DNA of 64,000 nucleotides from Streptomyces himalayensis subsp. himalayensis (GCF_013778455.1 NZ_JACEHE010000018.1:111637-175636); one strand, 5' to 3'; positions 15,715-24,362 are shown, counted from the stretch's first letter. Numbers and translations: made by a program. Notes: generated by a model not told the origin, from the letters alone.

Positions 15715-16740
15715 GCCTCCAAGGACTTCACCGAACTGCCCGTCGTCGACGCGTCAGGACTGCTGCACGGCGGGCCCGAGGCGCAGCGCGAGGTCGCCGA
15801 ACAGCTCGGCCGCGCCGCCCGCGAGGTCGGGTTCATGTACGTCTCGGGGCACGGCATCGCCCCGGAACTCTTCGACGGCCTGCTCGACGCGGCCCGCCGC
15901 TTCTTCGCCCTCCCCCAAGAGGAGAAGATGCGCAGCTGGATCGGCCGTTCCCGCAACCACCGCGGTTTCGTCCCGGAGGGCGAGGAGGTCTTCGCGCAGG
16001 GCACCGCCGACCGCAAGGAGGTCTTCGGACTGGCCCTGGACCTGCCGCTCGACGATCCGGACGTCCGCGCGGGCACCCCGCTTCTCGGCCCCAACGTATG
16101 GCCGGACCTGGACGGTTTCCGCGAGGCCACGACGGCGTACTACGGAGCGGTGCTGGCCTTCGGGCAGCTGCTGTTCCGGGCGTTCGCGGTGGCGCTCGGC
16201 GAGGAGCCGGACACCTTCAGCCGGTACGCCACCAAGGCGCCCAGCGGGCTGCGGCTCATCCACTACCCGTACGACGCGGACGCCCTGGACCGGCCGGGCA
16301 TCGGCGCGCACACGGACTACGAGTGCTTCACACTGCTGCGGCCGACGGGACCCGGCCTCGAGGTGCTCAATGGCGCCGGTGAGTGGGTCGACGTACCGCC
16401 GCTCGCTGACGCGTTCGTCGTCAACATCGGCGACATGCTGGAGTTGTGGACCAACGGCGAGTTCGTCTCCACGACCCACCGGGTGCGGCGGGTCAGCGAG
16501 GAGCGCTACTCCTTCCCGCTCTTCTTCAACGTCGACTACCACACACGGGTCGAGCCGCTGCCGCGCTTCGTCACCCCCGACCGGCCTGCCCGACCGGGCC
16601 TGGTGGCGGGCGAGCACCTGTGGTCCCAAGTCCTCCAGGTCTACGGCTACTTGAAGGACCGCAGGGCGGCAGGCGAGCTGACCCTGCCGGAGAGCGCTCT
16701 CGCGCTGTCCTCGGGGTTCGGGCGCGAGTTGGGTGACTGA
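15688..16740 (+). CDS. Isopenicillin N synthase-like 2-oxoglutarate/Fe(II) oxygenase
   Basis: A 350-residue member of the IPNS/2-oxoglutarate-dependent oxygenase family. N-terminal family features are ELPVVDASGLLHGG and VGFMYVSGHGI. The iron facial triad is HTDYECFTLL (HxD) plus H in STTHRVRR, followed by the RxS co-substrate motif in EERYSFPLFF. ATG 15688 starts eight bases after the aldolase stop; GTG 15709 is an equally good start created by a 21-bp duplication. It is the last gene of the coupled operon. It would hydroxylate, desaturate or otherwise oxidise the imported compound or an intermediate; the specific reaction is not identifiable. Confidence 0.88.
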   Translation: MTGTGKPVTASKDFTELPVVDASGLLHGGPEAQREVAEQLGRAAREVGFMYVSGHGIAPELFDGLLDAARRFFALPQEEKMRSWIGRSRNHRGFVPEGEEVFAQGTADRKEVFGLALDLPLDDPDVRAGTPLLGPNVWPDLDGFREATTAYYGAVLAFGQLLFRAFAVALGEEPDTFSRYATKAPSGLRLIHYPYDADALDRPGIGAHTDYECFTLLRPTGPGLEVLNGAGEWVDVPPLADAFVVNIGDMLELWTNGEFVSTTHRVRRVSEERYSFPLFFNVDYHTRVEPLPRFVTPDRPARPGLVAGEHLWSQVLQVYGYLKDRRAAGELTLPESALALSSGFGRELGD

Positions 16741-16830
16741 GCCGGTACGGCTCGTGTCTCTGCTCCGTCGGTCCCTCTCGCGCCCGCCTGGGCAGGGGGA
16801 TCTCGATCTTCGTCGCCCAAGGCGCTGGCC

Positions 16831-16836
16831 TAGAGT
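16831..16836 (+). promoter_or_regulatory. -10 box for the leaderless XRE-cupin gene
   Basis: TAGAGT lies six bases before GTG 16843, exactly where a -10 belongs if the message starts at the GTG. There is no Shine-Dalgarno sequence and no clear -35 (TTCGTC at 16809-16814 is weak). Confidence 0.4.
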
Positions 16837-16842
16837 GGTGCC

Positions 16843-17445
16843 GTGCCATCCGGAAACGCCGTGGTCGCACGCAACGTGCGCATCCTCAGAGAACAGCGTG
16901 GTCTCTCGCTCGCAGAGCTGGCCCGTCAGGCCGGCCTGGCCAAGCAGACGCTGTCGAAGCTGGAGCAGGGCACCGGAAACCCCACCGTCGACACGCTGTT
17001 CTCCATCGCCGGCGCCCTCGGCGTGCCCGTGACGCGGCTGGTCGCCGAGCGCGAGCAGGTCATGACGGTGCAGCGGGCCGACGCCGTGGTCTGGCAGGAG
17101 CACGCCGGATACGAGAGCCGCTCCCTGGACCACATCTACGGCTCCGGTGTGATCGAGAACTACCTTTTGCGCATCGGTGTCGGTCACGGTGGATCGAGCG
17201 GCCGTTCAGAGGCCCATCCCGTGGGCACGCTGGAGCATCTGTATGTGATCAGCGGCCGGGTGCGGGTGGGCCCGGTCGACAGCCCCGTCGAACTCGCCGC
17301 CGGTGACTTCGTCCGCTATCCCGGCGACCGGCCGCACCTCTACGAATCGCTGGACGAAGAGAGCCTTGTGCACGTCGTGGTCAGTGTGCCCCGTGTGCAG
17401 CCCGGCACCGGAGGGAACGGCGCGGCGGGAAGCCATCGACGGTGA
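16843..17445 (+). CDS. XRE-family regulator with C-terminal cupin sensor
   Basis: A 200-residue two-domain regulator. Residues about 5-65 form a Cro/CI-type helix-turn-helix (NVRILREQRGLSLAELARQA, LAKQTLSKLEQGTGNPTVDTL). Residues about 110-190 form a cupin barrel with HPVGTLEHLYVISGRVRVG and GDFVRYPGDRPHLYE. Cupin-XRE proteins of this kind usually control adjacent catabolic genes and sense a small substrate. GTG 16843 has a -10-like box placed for leaderless transcription. It follows the oxygenase operon by about 100 bp on the same strand and is, with the divergent Lrp protein, a second candidate regulator of that operon. Confidence 0.88.
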   Translation: MPSGNAVVARNVRILREQRGLSLAELARQAGLAKQTLSKLEQGTGNPTVDTLFSIAGALGVPVTRLVAEREQVMTVQRADAVVWQEHAGYESRSLDHIYGSGVIENYLLRIGVGHGGSSGRSEAHPVGTLEHLYVISGRVRVGPVDSPVELAAGDFVRYPGDRPHLYESLDEESLVHVVVSVPRVQPGTGGNGAAGSHRR

Positions 17446-17805
17446 GCCGTCGGCAGTAAGACCCTCGGCGGTGAGCCATGGACCGAGCGGTGGGTCGTCG
17501 AAGGAGCGGTTGGCCCGTCAGCCCAGCCGTTACGCGAGCCGCCGAGGATGCCGTGCCGCCGGCCGGAACGGGCGGTGGACCGCCGATTGCGGCGGGGTGG
17601 AACATGGCATCCTCGGCGTCAGCTGATCGAGGTGCCGATGCCGCCGCGGGACTCAGCCCAGGCCCGAAGCGCCTGACGGTTCCTCACATGCCCGCGGTCA
17701 GGCCGGAACCCGGCCCCAGACCGACCGGCGGAGACGGTTCGTCGACGTCCCGCCGGTCAGGCGGGCGCCGGCATCAGGCGGCCCGGCCCGCGGACGGGAA
17801 CACCG
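17446..17805. other. Intergenic region without recognised features
   Basis: 360 bp between the converging XRE-cupin and IclR genes. Frames here have no family signatures or good starts, and I see no strong hairpin. The only oddity is a repeated GGTGAGCC near 17442 and 17470. Confidence 0.5.
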
Positions 17806-18660
17806 CTACACGGCAGAGCGCTGCCCTTCCGCCCGGCTGTACGCGGTGCGCGCCCTGTCCGCCGCCTTCGATCCCGCCAGCGCCCGGGCCGCCTCGTAGG
17901 CGACGCGGCGCAGGGCGGGGGCGAAGCGGTGCGCCTCGAAGCGGTGGGCGGCGCCCGCCACGGAGAGCGCGGCCACCGGGCGCCCCGCGGTCCCCATGAC
18001 GGGTACGGCGACGCACGCCAGGCCGGGCACGGCCTCCTCGCGGTCGTACGCGATCCCGTCCTGCCTGATACGGCGCAGCTCGGCACGGAAGAGGTCGGGG
18101 TCTGTGATGGTCCCCGCCGTACAGGCCGCCAGGCCTTCGGCGATGGCTCGCTCGGCCGCGTCGTGATCGAAGGCGAGCAGGGCCTTGCCCACGCCCGTGC
18201 AGTACGCCGGCAGCCGGGCGCCGATCCTTGACGGGGACCGGGTCGGGCGGTGGCCCTGGATCTTGTTGACGTACACGATCTCGGTGTCGTGGAGCACGGC
18301 GAGGTGCACGGTCTCGTGGGTCAGCTCGTAGAGGTCCGCGAGGTAGGGCAGCAGGCGTTCGCGCAGTACGAGCGACGAGGGACCGTAGACGCGGGTGCCG
18401 ATGTCGAAGAGCCGGGAGCCCAGCCGGTAGTTGCTGCCGACGCGCTCGACCACATCGTTGCGCTGCAGGATGCCGAGCAGCCGGAACGCCGTCGACTTGG
18501 TCAGCTGGGTACGCCGGGCCAGCTCACTGACACCGATCCCGTCGTCGTACTCGGCCATCGATTTCAGCAGCATGAGGGCCTTGTCAACAGCGGTCTGCTG
18601 ATCCGGGTCGCCGTCGCTGGGACGTGTGGCCGGCTTCGCGGTGGTGGTGTGGTCAAGCAT
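17806..18660 (-). CDS. IclR-family transcriptional regulator
   Basis: A 284-residue regulator with an N-terminal winged helix-turn-helix (IGVSELARRTQLTKSTAFRLL, residues about 42-62) and a C-terminal GAF-like effector domain (YCTGVGKALLAF, GIAYDREEAVPGLACVAVPV, GRPVAALSVAG). GGAGG lies eight bases before ATG 18660. IclR proteins of this form commonly control aromatic acid catabolism, in keeping with the adjacent aromatic gene cluster. A perfect palindrome 40 bp upstream of its start is a probable autoregulatory operator. It is the natural candidate to control the dehydrogenase-transporter and dioxygenase transcription units. Confidence 0.9.
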   Translation of the reverse strand: MLDHTTTAKPATRPSDGDPDQQTAVDKALMLLKSMAEYDDGIGVSELARRTQLTKSTAFRLLGILQRNDVVERVGSNYRLGSRLFDIGTRVYGPSSLVLRERLLPYLADLYELTHETVHLAVLHDTEIVYVNKIQGHRPTRSPSRIGARLPAYCTGVGKALLAFDHDAAERAIAEGLAACTAGTITDPDLFRAELRRIRQDGIAYDREEAVPGLACVAVPVMGTAGRPVAALSVAGAAHRFEAHRFAPALRRVAYEAARALAGSKAADRARTAYSRAEGQRSAV

Positions 18661-18699
18661 GTGTGTGGCCTCCGGTGCGGCGGATCAGACCCGACCATC

Positions 18700-18719
18700 G
18701 AAGTGGACGTGCGTCCACT
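18700..18719. promoter_or_regulatory. Probable IclR operator palindrome
   Basis: AAGTGGAC-GTGC-GTCCACTT is a perfect 8-4-8 inverted repeat, 40 bp upstream of the IclR start. GTGGAC half-sites recur in the divergent promoter region of the transporter and dioxygenase genes (21707-21740). Confidence 0.6.
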
Positions 18720-18800
18720 TTAGGTGACCCGGGGCAGTCTGCAAAGGCCTGCGCAGGGACTGTGGCCGGACACACGCGTGCGTGGCAGGTACACGAAAAT

Positions 18801-18843
18801 GCGCGGTGCTGTGCCTTCGAAACGAGAAGGCACAGCACCGCGC
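18801..18843 (-). terminator. Strong hairpin terminator after the MDR dehydrogenase gene
   Basis: An 18-bp perfect stem (18801-18818 with 18826-18843) and a 7-nt loop GAAACGA. No T-tract follows, which is common for Streptomyces. It lies 75 bp past the dehydrogenase stop and before the IclR gene, separating the two minus-strand units. Confidence 0.75.
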
Positions 18844-18918
18844 TGATCAGGGAAGACCGCCGCGGCCGGCGCGGGGCGGTCCACGGAGGCCACCTGCGGT
18901 CGGACTGCGATCCTGCCC

Positions 18919-19890
18919 TCAGTTGGGGCGGACGACGACCTTGCCGGTCACTTCGCCGTCGATCACCGCCCGGAAACCGGAGTGGATCTCGGCCAGGGGG
19001 AGCACCCGGTCGATGCGCGGCTTGATCCCGGCGTTCTCCATGAACCGCAGCAGCGAGACGAACTCCTGCCGAGTGCCGCCGGTGGATCCGAGCACGCGCT
19101 GCTGGAGGTAGAAGATGCGGTTCAGGTCGGCCGGGGGGTTGGCGCCGCTGGTCGCACCCGCCACGACCACCGCGCCACCGGCCCTGAGCGACTTCAGCGA
19201 GTGCTCCCAGGTGGCCTGCCCGACGGTCTCGACGACCACGTCGACCTTCTCCGGCAGACGGGTGCCGGACGGCACCGCCTCGTGGGCGCCCATCTCAAGG
19301 GCGGCTGCCAGCTTGGCCTCGGAGCGGCTGGTGGCGTAGACGGTGGCCCCGGCGGCACGGGCCAGTGCGATGGCGGCGGTGGCGACGCCGCCACCCGCCC
19401 CCTGCACCAGCACCCGGTCACCGGGACGGATCCGGGCCTGGGTGAACAGCATCCGGTAGGCGGTCAGCCACGCCACCGGCAGACAGGCGGCCTCCTCGAA
19501 GGAGAGCGAGGCCGGCTTCGGAACCAGGTTGCGGCGCGGCACGCAGAGCAGTTCCGCGAAGGCACCGTCGTGCTGCTCGGACAGCAGCGCGCGGCCGGGG
19601 TCGAGCGTCTCGTCACCGCCGCCCGCCTCGGGGTCGCCGATGACGGGGTGGACGACGACCGGGTTGCCGTCCTCGTCGATGCCTGCCGCGTCGCAGCCGA
19701 GCACCATGGGCAGCCGCTCGGCCGGGTGCCCGACGCCGCGCAGCGTCCAGATGTCGTGGTGGTTGAGGGCGGCGGCCGCCACGCGTACGAGCGCCCAGCC
19801 GGGCGGAACCGTCGGCTTGGGCACCTCTCGCAACTCCAGGCCGCTCAGCGGATCGTCGGGGTCTTGGCGCACGGCCACGGCTGCAAGCAT
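18919..19890 (-). CDS. MDR-family NAD(P)H quinone oxidoreductase / alcohol dehydrogenase-like protein
   Basis: A 323-residue medium-chain dehydrogenase/reductase. The N-terminal catalytic domain has ALNHHDIWTLRG and LGCDAAGI; the nucleotide-binding domain has QGAGGGVATAAIALARAAGATVYAT. The C-terminus ends with the family motif IHSGFRAVIDGEVTGKVVV. The structural zinc cysteines of classical alcohol dehydrogenases are not obvious. ATG 19890 follows AAGGAG at good spacing and is preferred over the longer upstream frame, which runs through direct repeats. It lies downstream of the MHS transporter on the same strand and could oxidise an aromatic side chain or reduce a quinone or enone; the substrate is unknown. 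Confidence 0.85.
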   Translation of the reverse strand: MLAAVAVRQDPDDPLSGLELREVPKPTVPPGWALVRVAAAALNHHDIWTLRGVGHPAERLPMVLGCDAAGIDEDGNPVVVHPVIGDPEAGGGDETLDPGRALLSEQHDGAFAELLCVPRRNLVPKPASLSFEEAACLPVAWLTAYRMLFTQARIRPGDRVLVQGAGGGVATAAIALARAAGATVYATSRSEAKLAAALEMGAHEAVPSGTRLPEKVDVVVETVGQATWEHSLKSLRAGGAVVVAGATSGANPPADLNRIFYLQQRVLGSTGGTRQEFVSLLRFMENAGIKPRIDRVLPLAEIHSGFRAVIDGEVTGKVVVRPN

Positions 19891-19899
19891 GAGTGCACT

Positions 19900-19982
19900 C
19901 CTTGTCGTACCTGTCGGGCTGGCATGCCTTGTCGTTGCCTGCCGGGACGGCATGCCCTGTCGTCACCTGTCGGGATGGCATG
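19900..19982. repeat. Three imperfect ~27-bp direct repeats
   Basis: Units begin at about 19900, 19927 and 19955. Each resembles CCTTGTCGTNNCCTGYCGGG followed by a few bases and GGCATG. They lie just upstream of the dehydrogenase ribosome binding site, in the 200-bp gap after the transporter stop. Confidence 0.8.
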
Positions 19983-20091
19983 GCTGGGTGACGACCCTTC
20001 CCGGAGCGCCGCGGGTGCTCCACCGGCCGTGCCGGGTCGCGGCACGGCCGGTGGAGCAGTGGGACGTCAGCAGTCGGAAGAGACGCGGTCG

Positions 20092-21423
20092 TCAGGCGTC
20101 GAACTCCTTGTCACGGGTCTCCGGCAGTGCCAGCGCACAGGCGAGGCTGATCAGACAGAGCACGCCCGCGTAGACGCCGAGCACGAGCGGTGACTTCCAG
20201 TGGGTGTTCAGCCAGGTGGCGACGAGCGGGGCGAAGCCGCCGCCGAGGGTGTTGGCGAGGATGAAGGTCGCCGAGGCGCCGGTGTAGCGCAAGCGTGCGG
20301 GGAAGAGCTCGGGCAGGAAGGCGGCCACCGGCGAGAACATCAGCGTGAACAGCACCAGCCCGAGGCTGAACGCCGCCGTGATGATCCACACGTCGCCCGT
20401 CTGCATGGCGCCGAACATGGGCATCGCCCACACCGCGCACCCGACGGCTCCGGTCAGGATGACCGGCCGCCTGCCCACCCGGTCGGCCAGCCGGGCGGCC
20501 GGGACGGTCGCCGCCGCGCCGCAGGCCGCCGCCGTGCTCGCGGCGATCAGCATCGTGTTCTGCGGGATGCCGAGCGCCTTGGGCCCGTACGACAGGCTGT
20601 AGACGATGGTCAGGTAGTAGACGGCCGAGCCGCCGATCGCCGTGCCGATGCCGAGCAGCAGCCGGCCCGGGTGCTCCCTGACGAGGGTGCCGAGCGGGAA
20701 CCTGGGAACCGAGCGGTCGGCCGCCGGCCGGTCGAAGACCGGGGACTCGGTGACCCGGCTGCGGACCCACAGCCCGATGACGATGAGCACCGTGCTGAGC
20801 AGGAACGGGACACGCCAGGCTCCGGCCGCGAACCCGTCCCGGCCCGCGATCGCGAGGGTGGGCAGGATCACGGCACTGGACAGCAGGAAGCCCAGCGGCG
20901 GGCCGGCCTGCGGGACGGACGCGTACAACGCCCGGCGCCCGGGCGGCGCGTGTTCGGCCGCGAGCAGCACGGCACCGCCCCACTCGCCGCCCATGCTCAC
21001 TCCCTGGAGCAGACGGAGCGTCACCAGCAGGACGGGCGCCAGGAGTCCGGCGGTCTCGTACGTCGGCAGGAGCCCGACCCCGACCGTCGCCACACCCATC
21101 ACCACGAGCGAGGCCACCAGGGCCCGCTTGCGGCCGAGCCGGTCGCCGATGGTCCCGAACAGCACCACACCGAGGGGCCGGGCCAGGAACGCGACGGCGA
21201 AGGTCAGGAATGCCGCGAGCGTCTGCACCGTGGAGCTCCCGGACGGGAAGAAGGCGGGGCCCAGGACCAGCGCGGCAGCGGTGCCGTACACGGCGAAGTC
21301 GTAGTACTCGATCGTGGTGCCGATGAGGCTCGCAACGGCGATCCGCGACACCTTGCTCTTGTCACTGCTCTTATCGCTCGTACCGATGCCGGGTGGTGTG
21401 AGTGGCTTGGCGATGTCGGACAT
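20092..21423 (-). CDS. MFS metabolite:H+ symporter (MHS family)
   Basis: A 443-residue, roughly twelve-helix proton symporter. Family markers are IGTTIEYYDFAVYGTAAAL near the start, GDRLGRKRALV in the loop after helix 2, LRLLQGVSMGGEWGGA, and ADRVGRRPVILTG at the half-way repeat. MHS transporters import carboxylates and aromatic acids such as shikimate, benzoate and protocatechuate. ATG 21423 follows GGAGGTGAG; the much longer upstream open frame has no coding character. It is divergent from the extradiol dioxygenase operon, so it probably brings in the aromatic acid that operon degrades. Confidence 0.9.
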   Translation of the reverse strand: MSDIAKPLTPPGIGTSDKSSDKSKVSRIAVASLIGTTIEYYDFAVYGTAAALVLGPAFFPSGSSTVQTLAAFLTFAVAFLARPLGVVLFGTIGDRLGRKRALVASLVVMGVATVGVGLLPTYETAGLLAPVLLVTLRLLQGVSMGGEWGGAVLLAAEHAPPGRRALYASVPQAGPPLGFLLSSAVILPTLAIAGRDGFAAGAWRVPFLLSTVLIVIGLWVRSRVTESPVFDRPAADRSVPRFPLGTLVREHPGRLLLGIGTAIGGSAVYYLTIVYSLSYGPKALGIPQNTMLIAASTAAACGAAATVPAARLADRVGRRPVILTGAVGCAVWAMPMFGAMQTGDVWIITAAFSLGLVLFTLMFSPVAAFLPELFPARLRYTGASATFILANTLGGGFAPLVATWLNTHWKSPLVLGVYAGVLCLISLACALALPETRDKEFDA

Positions 21424-21784
21424 GGAGCGGCTCACCTCCGATGTGCCCAGGATCCGGAGTGATCCAGGACAAAGTGGGGACTGTGCCGACGCATGCTGAG
21501 GGTGCGGGCGGCCGGGCGCATGCGCGTGTGCCGCCATGCGGCACGCCGGTTCCTCACGGACGCCGCGTGCCGCAGAACGGCACATCGGCTGGGTCCGGCG
21601 GCGGCATCGAGATCTCCTGTGCTCATGCAGCAACACGTCACCTGCGACACCACCAGGAACGTTCCGTCCCCTCGGACCGGCTGCCTTCGCTGACCGCGAC
21701 CGTCCGGTGGACCGGACACCGGAGTGGACCGGACACCGGACACGACACAGCACCCCGTACGCCCCAAGCCAGAAGGGATCCGCG
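21424..21784. promoter_or_regulatory. Divergent control region, transporter / dioxygenase operon
   Basis: 361 bp that must drive both the transporter and the aromatic operon. A 17-bp direct repeat GTGGACCGGACACCGGA occurs back to back at 21707-21723 and 21724-21740, 45-80 bp before the dioxygenase start. Its GTGGAC core matches half of the IclR-gene palindrome. No gene is seen here. Confidence 0.5.
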
Positions 21785-22702
21785 ATGCAACTCAGCGGAC
21801 TCGGATACTTCGGACTCCGCACCCGGCGGACCGATGAATGGCGCACCTTCGCCGAGGACGTCCTCGGCCTGCAGTCCCGGACCACCGAGGACGGGCTGCG
21901 GCTGCGCGTGGACGACCGCGACTGGCGGATCGCGCTCCACCAGAGCGACGCCGAGGAGTTCGCGTACGTCGGCTGGGAGCTGCCAGGACCGGCCGAACTG
22001 GACGCCGCCGCAGCGGAGTTGGAGGCAGCCGGTGTCGTGGTCAAGCGCGCCGACGAGGCGCTGCTGCGCGAGCGTGACGTGCTGGGCCTGGTCCACCTCG
22101 AGGACCCGAACGGCATCCGCGTCGAGCTGTTCCACGGCGCCCGCACAGCGACCACCCCGTTCCTCTCCCCCACCGGCGCCCGGTTCGTCACCGGCGACCA
22201 GGGCCTGGGGCACGTGGTGTTCAACGTGGACGACTTCGAGGCGACGTACCGCTTCTACACCGAGCTGCTCGGCTTCAGGGTCAGCGACTTCTGCGACCTC
22301 GGCCGTAAGCGCATCGCCTTCCTGCACACCAACCCGCGCCACCACAGCCTGGCCTTCGCCGGCCTGGTGATCGACCCCCAGCGCAAGCCGAAGAAGGACA
22401 TCGACCCGGGCGAGCTGTTCCACTTCATGCTGGAGGTCGACGACTACGACACCGTCGGGTACGCGTACGACAGGTGCCTGGACGGCGGCGCCCCCATCGC
22501 GCTCACGATCGGCCGGCACAGCAACGACAAGATGTTGTCCTTCTACGCGGTCACGCCGTCCGGCTTCGAGGTCGAGTACGGGTACGGCGCGATCACGGTG
22601 TCCGACCCGTGGGTCGCCACCCGGGTGGACGGGACCAGCCTGTGGGGGCACCGCCGCCCGCCCAGGCCGGCGCAGGCCGCCGCGGAAGGAGCCCAGGCGT
22701 GA
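21785..22702 (+). CDS. Extradiol (catechol 2,3-) ring-cleavage dioxygenase, two VOC modules
   Basis: A 305-residue type I extradiol dioxygenase of the BphC/HsaC kind, which cleaves a catechol next to its hydroxyls using Fe(II). The C-terminal module holds the iron ligands H143 (LGHVVFNV), H213 (LFHFMLEV) and E264 (FEVEYGYG), with the conserved HHSLAF segment (186-191). The N-terminal module is the degenerate VOC half. ATG 21785 follows AGAAGGGA. It is the first gene of the aromatic operon and overlaps the Rieske alpha gene by four bases (GTGA). Product release would require the C-C hydrolase encoded downstream. Confidence 0.92.
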   Translation: MQLSGLGYFGLRTRRTDEWRTFAEDVLGLQSRTTEDGLRLRVDDRDWRIALHQSDAEEFAYVGWELPGPAELDAAAAELEAAGVVVKRADEALLRERDVLGLVHLEDPNGIRVELFHGARTATTPFLSPTGARFVTGDQGLGHVVFNVDDFEATYRFYTELLGFRVSDFCDLGRKRIAFLHTNPRHHSLAFAGLVIDPQRKPKKDIDPGELFHFMLEVDDYDTVGYAYDRCLDGGAPIALTIGRHSNDKMLSFYAVTPSGFEVEYGYGAITVSDPWVATRVDGTSLWGHRRPPRPAQAAAEGAQA

Positions 22703-24012
22703 GCGCCCTGCCCCGTACCCCCGCTGCCGCCGCCGATGTCAGCCCCCTCTTCGACCTCGGCCAGGGACTGATCGACCGCTCGATCTTCAGCGACGAGACG
22801 CTGTACCGGCAGGAGCTGCGCCGGGTCTTCGCGCCGAGCTGGCTGTTCCTCGCGCACGAGAGCCAGTTCAACAAGCCGGGCGACTTCTTCACCACGTACA
22901 TGGGTGAGGATCCGGTCATCGTCACCATGGGGCGCGACCGGCGTATCCGGGCGTTCCTGAACGCCTGCCGCCACCGGGGCATGCGCGTGTGCCGTGCGGA
23001 CGCCGGTGCCACCAAGGCGTTCACCTGCAGCTACCACGGCTGGTCCTACGACACGTCGGGGAAGCTGATCAACGTACCCAACCGGGACGGCTACCCGGAC
23101 GGTTTCGACCAGGACAAGTGGGGCCTGACCGAGGTCGCCCAGCTGGACACCTACAAGGGCCTGATCTTCGCCACCTGGAACCCCGAGGCCCCGCCGCTGC
23201 GCCAGGCACTGGGCGACATGACCTGGTACATGGACGCCATGCTCGACCGGGACCCGGACGGCACCGAGGTGGTCGGCGGCGTCCACAAGTGGGTCCTTGA
23301 GGGCAACTGGAAGCTCGCCGCCGAGCAGTTCGCCTCCGACTGGTATCACGTCAACATCTCGCACGCCTCGGCCCTGATGGTCATGTCGCCGTCCGGCAAG
23401 GGCCCGAAGGCGGAGATCGTGCAGACCCCGGGCCGCCAGTACACCGACCCGAACGGGCACGGCGCCGGCTTCCCGACGCACCCCAAGAGCCGCTTCGACG
23501 ACCGCGTCGTGCACCACTACTACGACTACGAGAAGCTGCGCGAGCGCCTCGGCGACACACGGGTCGAGGGGCCGATGACCACCGGTCACGCCACGGTCTT
23601 CCCCAACTTCTCGTACCTGCCCGTCAACGGCTCCATCCGCGTCTGGCACCCCAAGGGCCCGGACAGGATGGAGGTCTGGGCCTGGACACTCGTCGACAAA
23701 TCGATGCCCGACGAGGTCAAGAACGCCCAACGCCTGTACAACCTGCGCACCTTCGGACCGACCGGCATCTTCGAGCAGGACGACGGCGAGAACTGGAGCG
23801 AGTGCCAGGCGACCGCCCACGGCTTCATGGCGGGCTCCATGGCCCTCAACTACCAGATGGGCCTGGGCAGTGAGACCGAGGACGGCACCCATCCCGGCAC
23901 CACCGGACACCTGTACTCCGATGGCGCCGCCCGCGGCTTCTACGCCCGCTGGCGCGACCTGATGAACACTCCTGCCTGGCACGAGAAGGATCACGAGAAG
24001 GACACCCCATGA
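22699..24012 (+). CDS. Aromatic-ring-hydroxylating dioxygenase, alpha subunit
   Basis: A 437-residue Rieske oxygenase large subunit. [2Fe-2S] ligands are C90/H92 (NACRHRGMR) and C110/H113 (TCSYHGW). The catalytic iron site is in FASDWYHVNISH with H217 and H222 and bridging D214. Length and motifs fit ring-dihydroxylating enzymes of the biphenyl/ethylbenzene/cumate type. GTG 22699 overlaps the dioxygenase stop and is preferred over the upstream frame. It is followed by ferredoxin and reductase genes in ATGA overlaps, while the beta subunit is displaced to 25816. It would convert an aromatic substrate to a cis-dihydrodiol. Confidence 0.92.
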   Translation: MSALPRTPAAAADVSPLFDLGQGLIDRSIFSDETLYRQELRRVFAPSWLFLAHESQFNKPGDFFTTYMGEDPVIVTMGRDRRIRAFLNACRHRGMRVCRADAGATKAFTCSYHGWSYDTSGKLINVPNRDGYPDGFDQDKWGLTEVAQLDTYKGLIFATWNPEAPPLRQALGDMTWYMDAMLDRDPDGTEVVGGVHKWVLEGNWKLAAEQFASDWYHVNISHASALMVMSPSGKGPKAEIVQTPGRQYTDPNGHGAGFPTHPKSRFDDRVVHHYYDYEKLRERLGDTRVEGPMTTGHATVFPNFSYLPVNGSIRVWHPKGPDRMEVWAWTLVDKSMPDEVKNAQRLYNLRTFGPTGIFEQDDGENWSECQATAHGFMAGSMALNYQMGLGSETEDGTHPGTTGHLYSDGAARGFYARWRDLMNTPAWHEKDHEKDTP

Positions 24013-24362
24013 GCAACACCGGTACCAGCACGGGAATCCGCGTCGCCGTGGCCGGGGACATCGCCGAGGGAGAGGCGATCAAGGTCCCGGCCGAGCAGAC
24101 CGGCCACGGCGACGCGATCGCCGTCTTCCACGACGAGGGCGCCTACTACGCGCTCGACGACACCTGCACCCACGGCCAGGCCTCCCTCTCCGAGGGCTGG
24201 ATCGAGGGCGGCGAGGTCGAGTGCCCGCTGCACAGCGCCCGCTTCTGCCTGAAGACCGGCGAGGTCCAGTGCATGCCCGCGACCGTCGGCGCCCGTGCGC
24301 ACCGGGTCGCGGTCCGCGACGGCGAGATCTGGCTGCACCCCGGCGAGGAGCCCACCGTATGA
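24009..24362 (+). CDS. Rieske [2Fe-2S] ferredoxin of the ring-hydroxylating dioxygenase
   Basis: A 117-residue soluble Rieske ferredoxin carrying electrons from the reductase to the oxygenase. Cluster ligands are C53/H55 (CTHGQASLSEG) and C72/H75 (CPLHSARFC). The fold segments AIAVFHDEGAYYALDDTC and GEIWLHP are typical of BphF-like proteins. ATG 24009 and its stop both overlap neighbours by four bases, so it is coupled between the alpha subunit and the reductase. The first ten residues are a Thr/Ser/Gly-rich extension. Confidence 0.93.
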   Translation: MSNTGTSTGIRVAVAGDIAEGEAIKVPAEQTGHGDAIAVFHDEGAYYALDDTCTHGQASLSEGWIEGGEVECPLHSARFCLKTGEVQCMPATVGARAHRVAVRDGEIWLHPGEEPTV

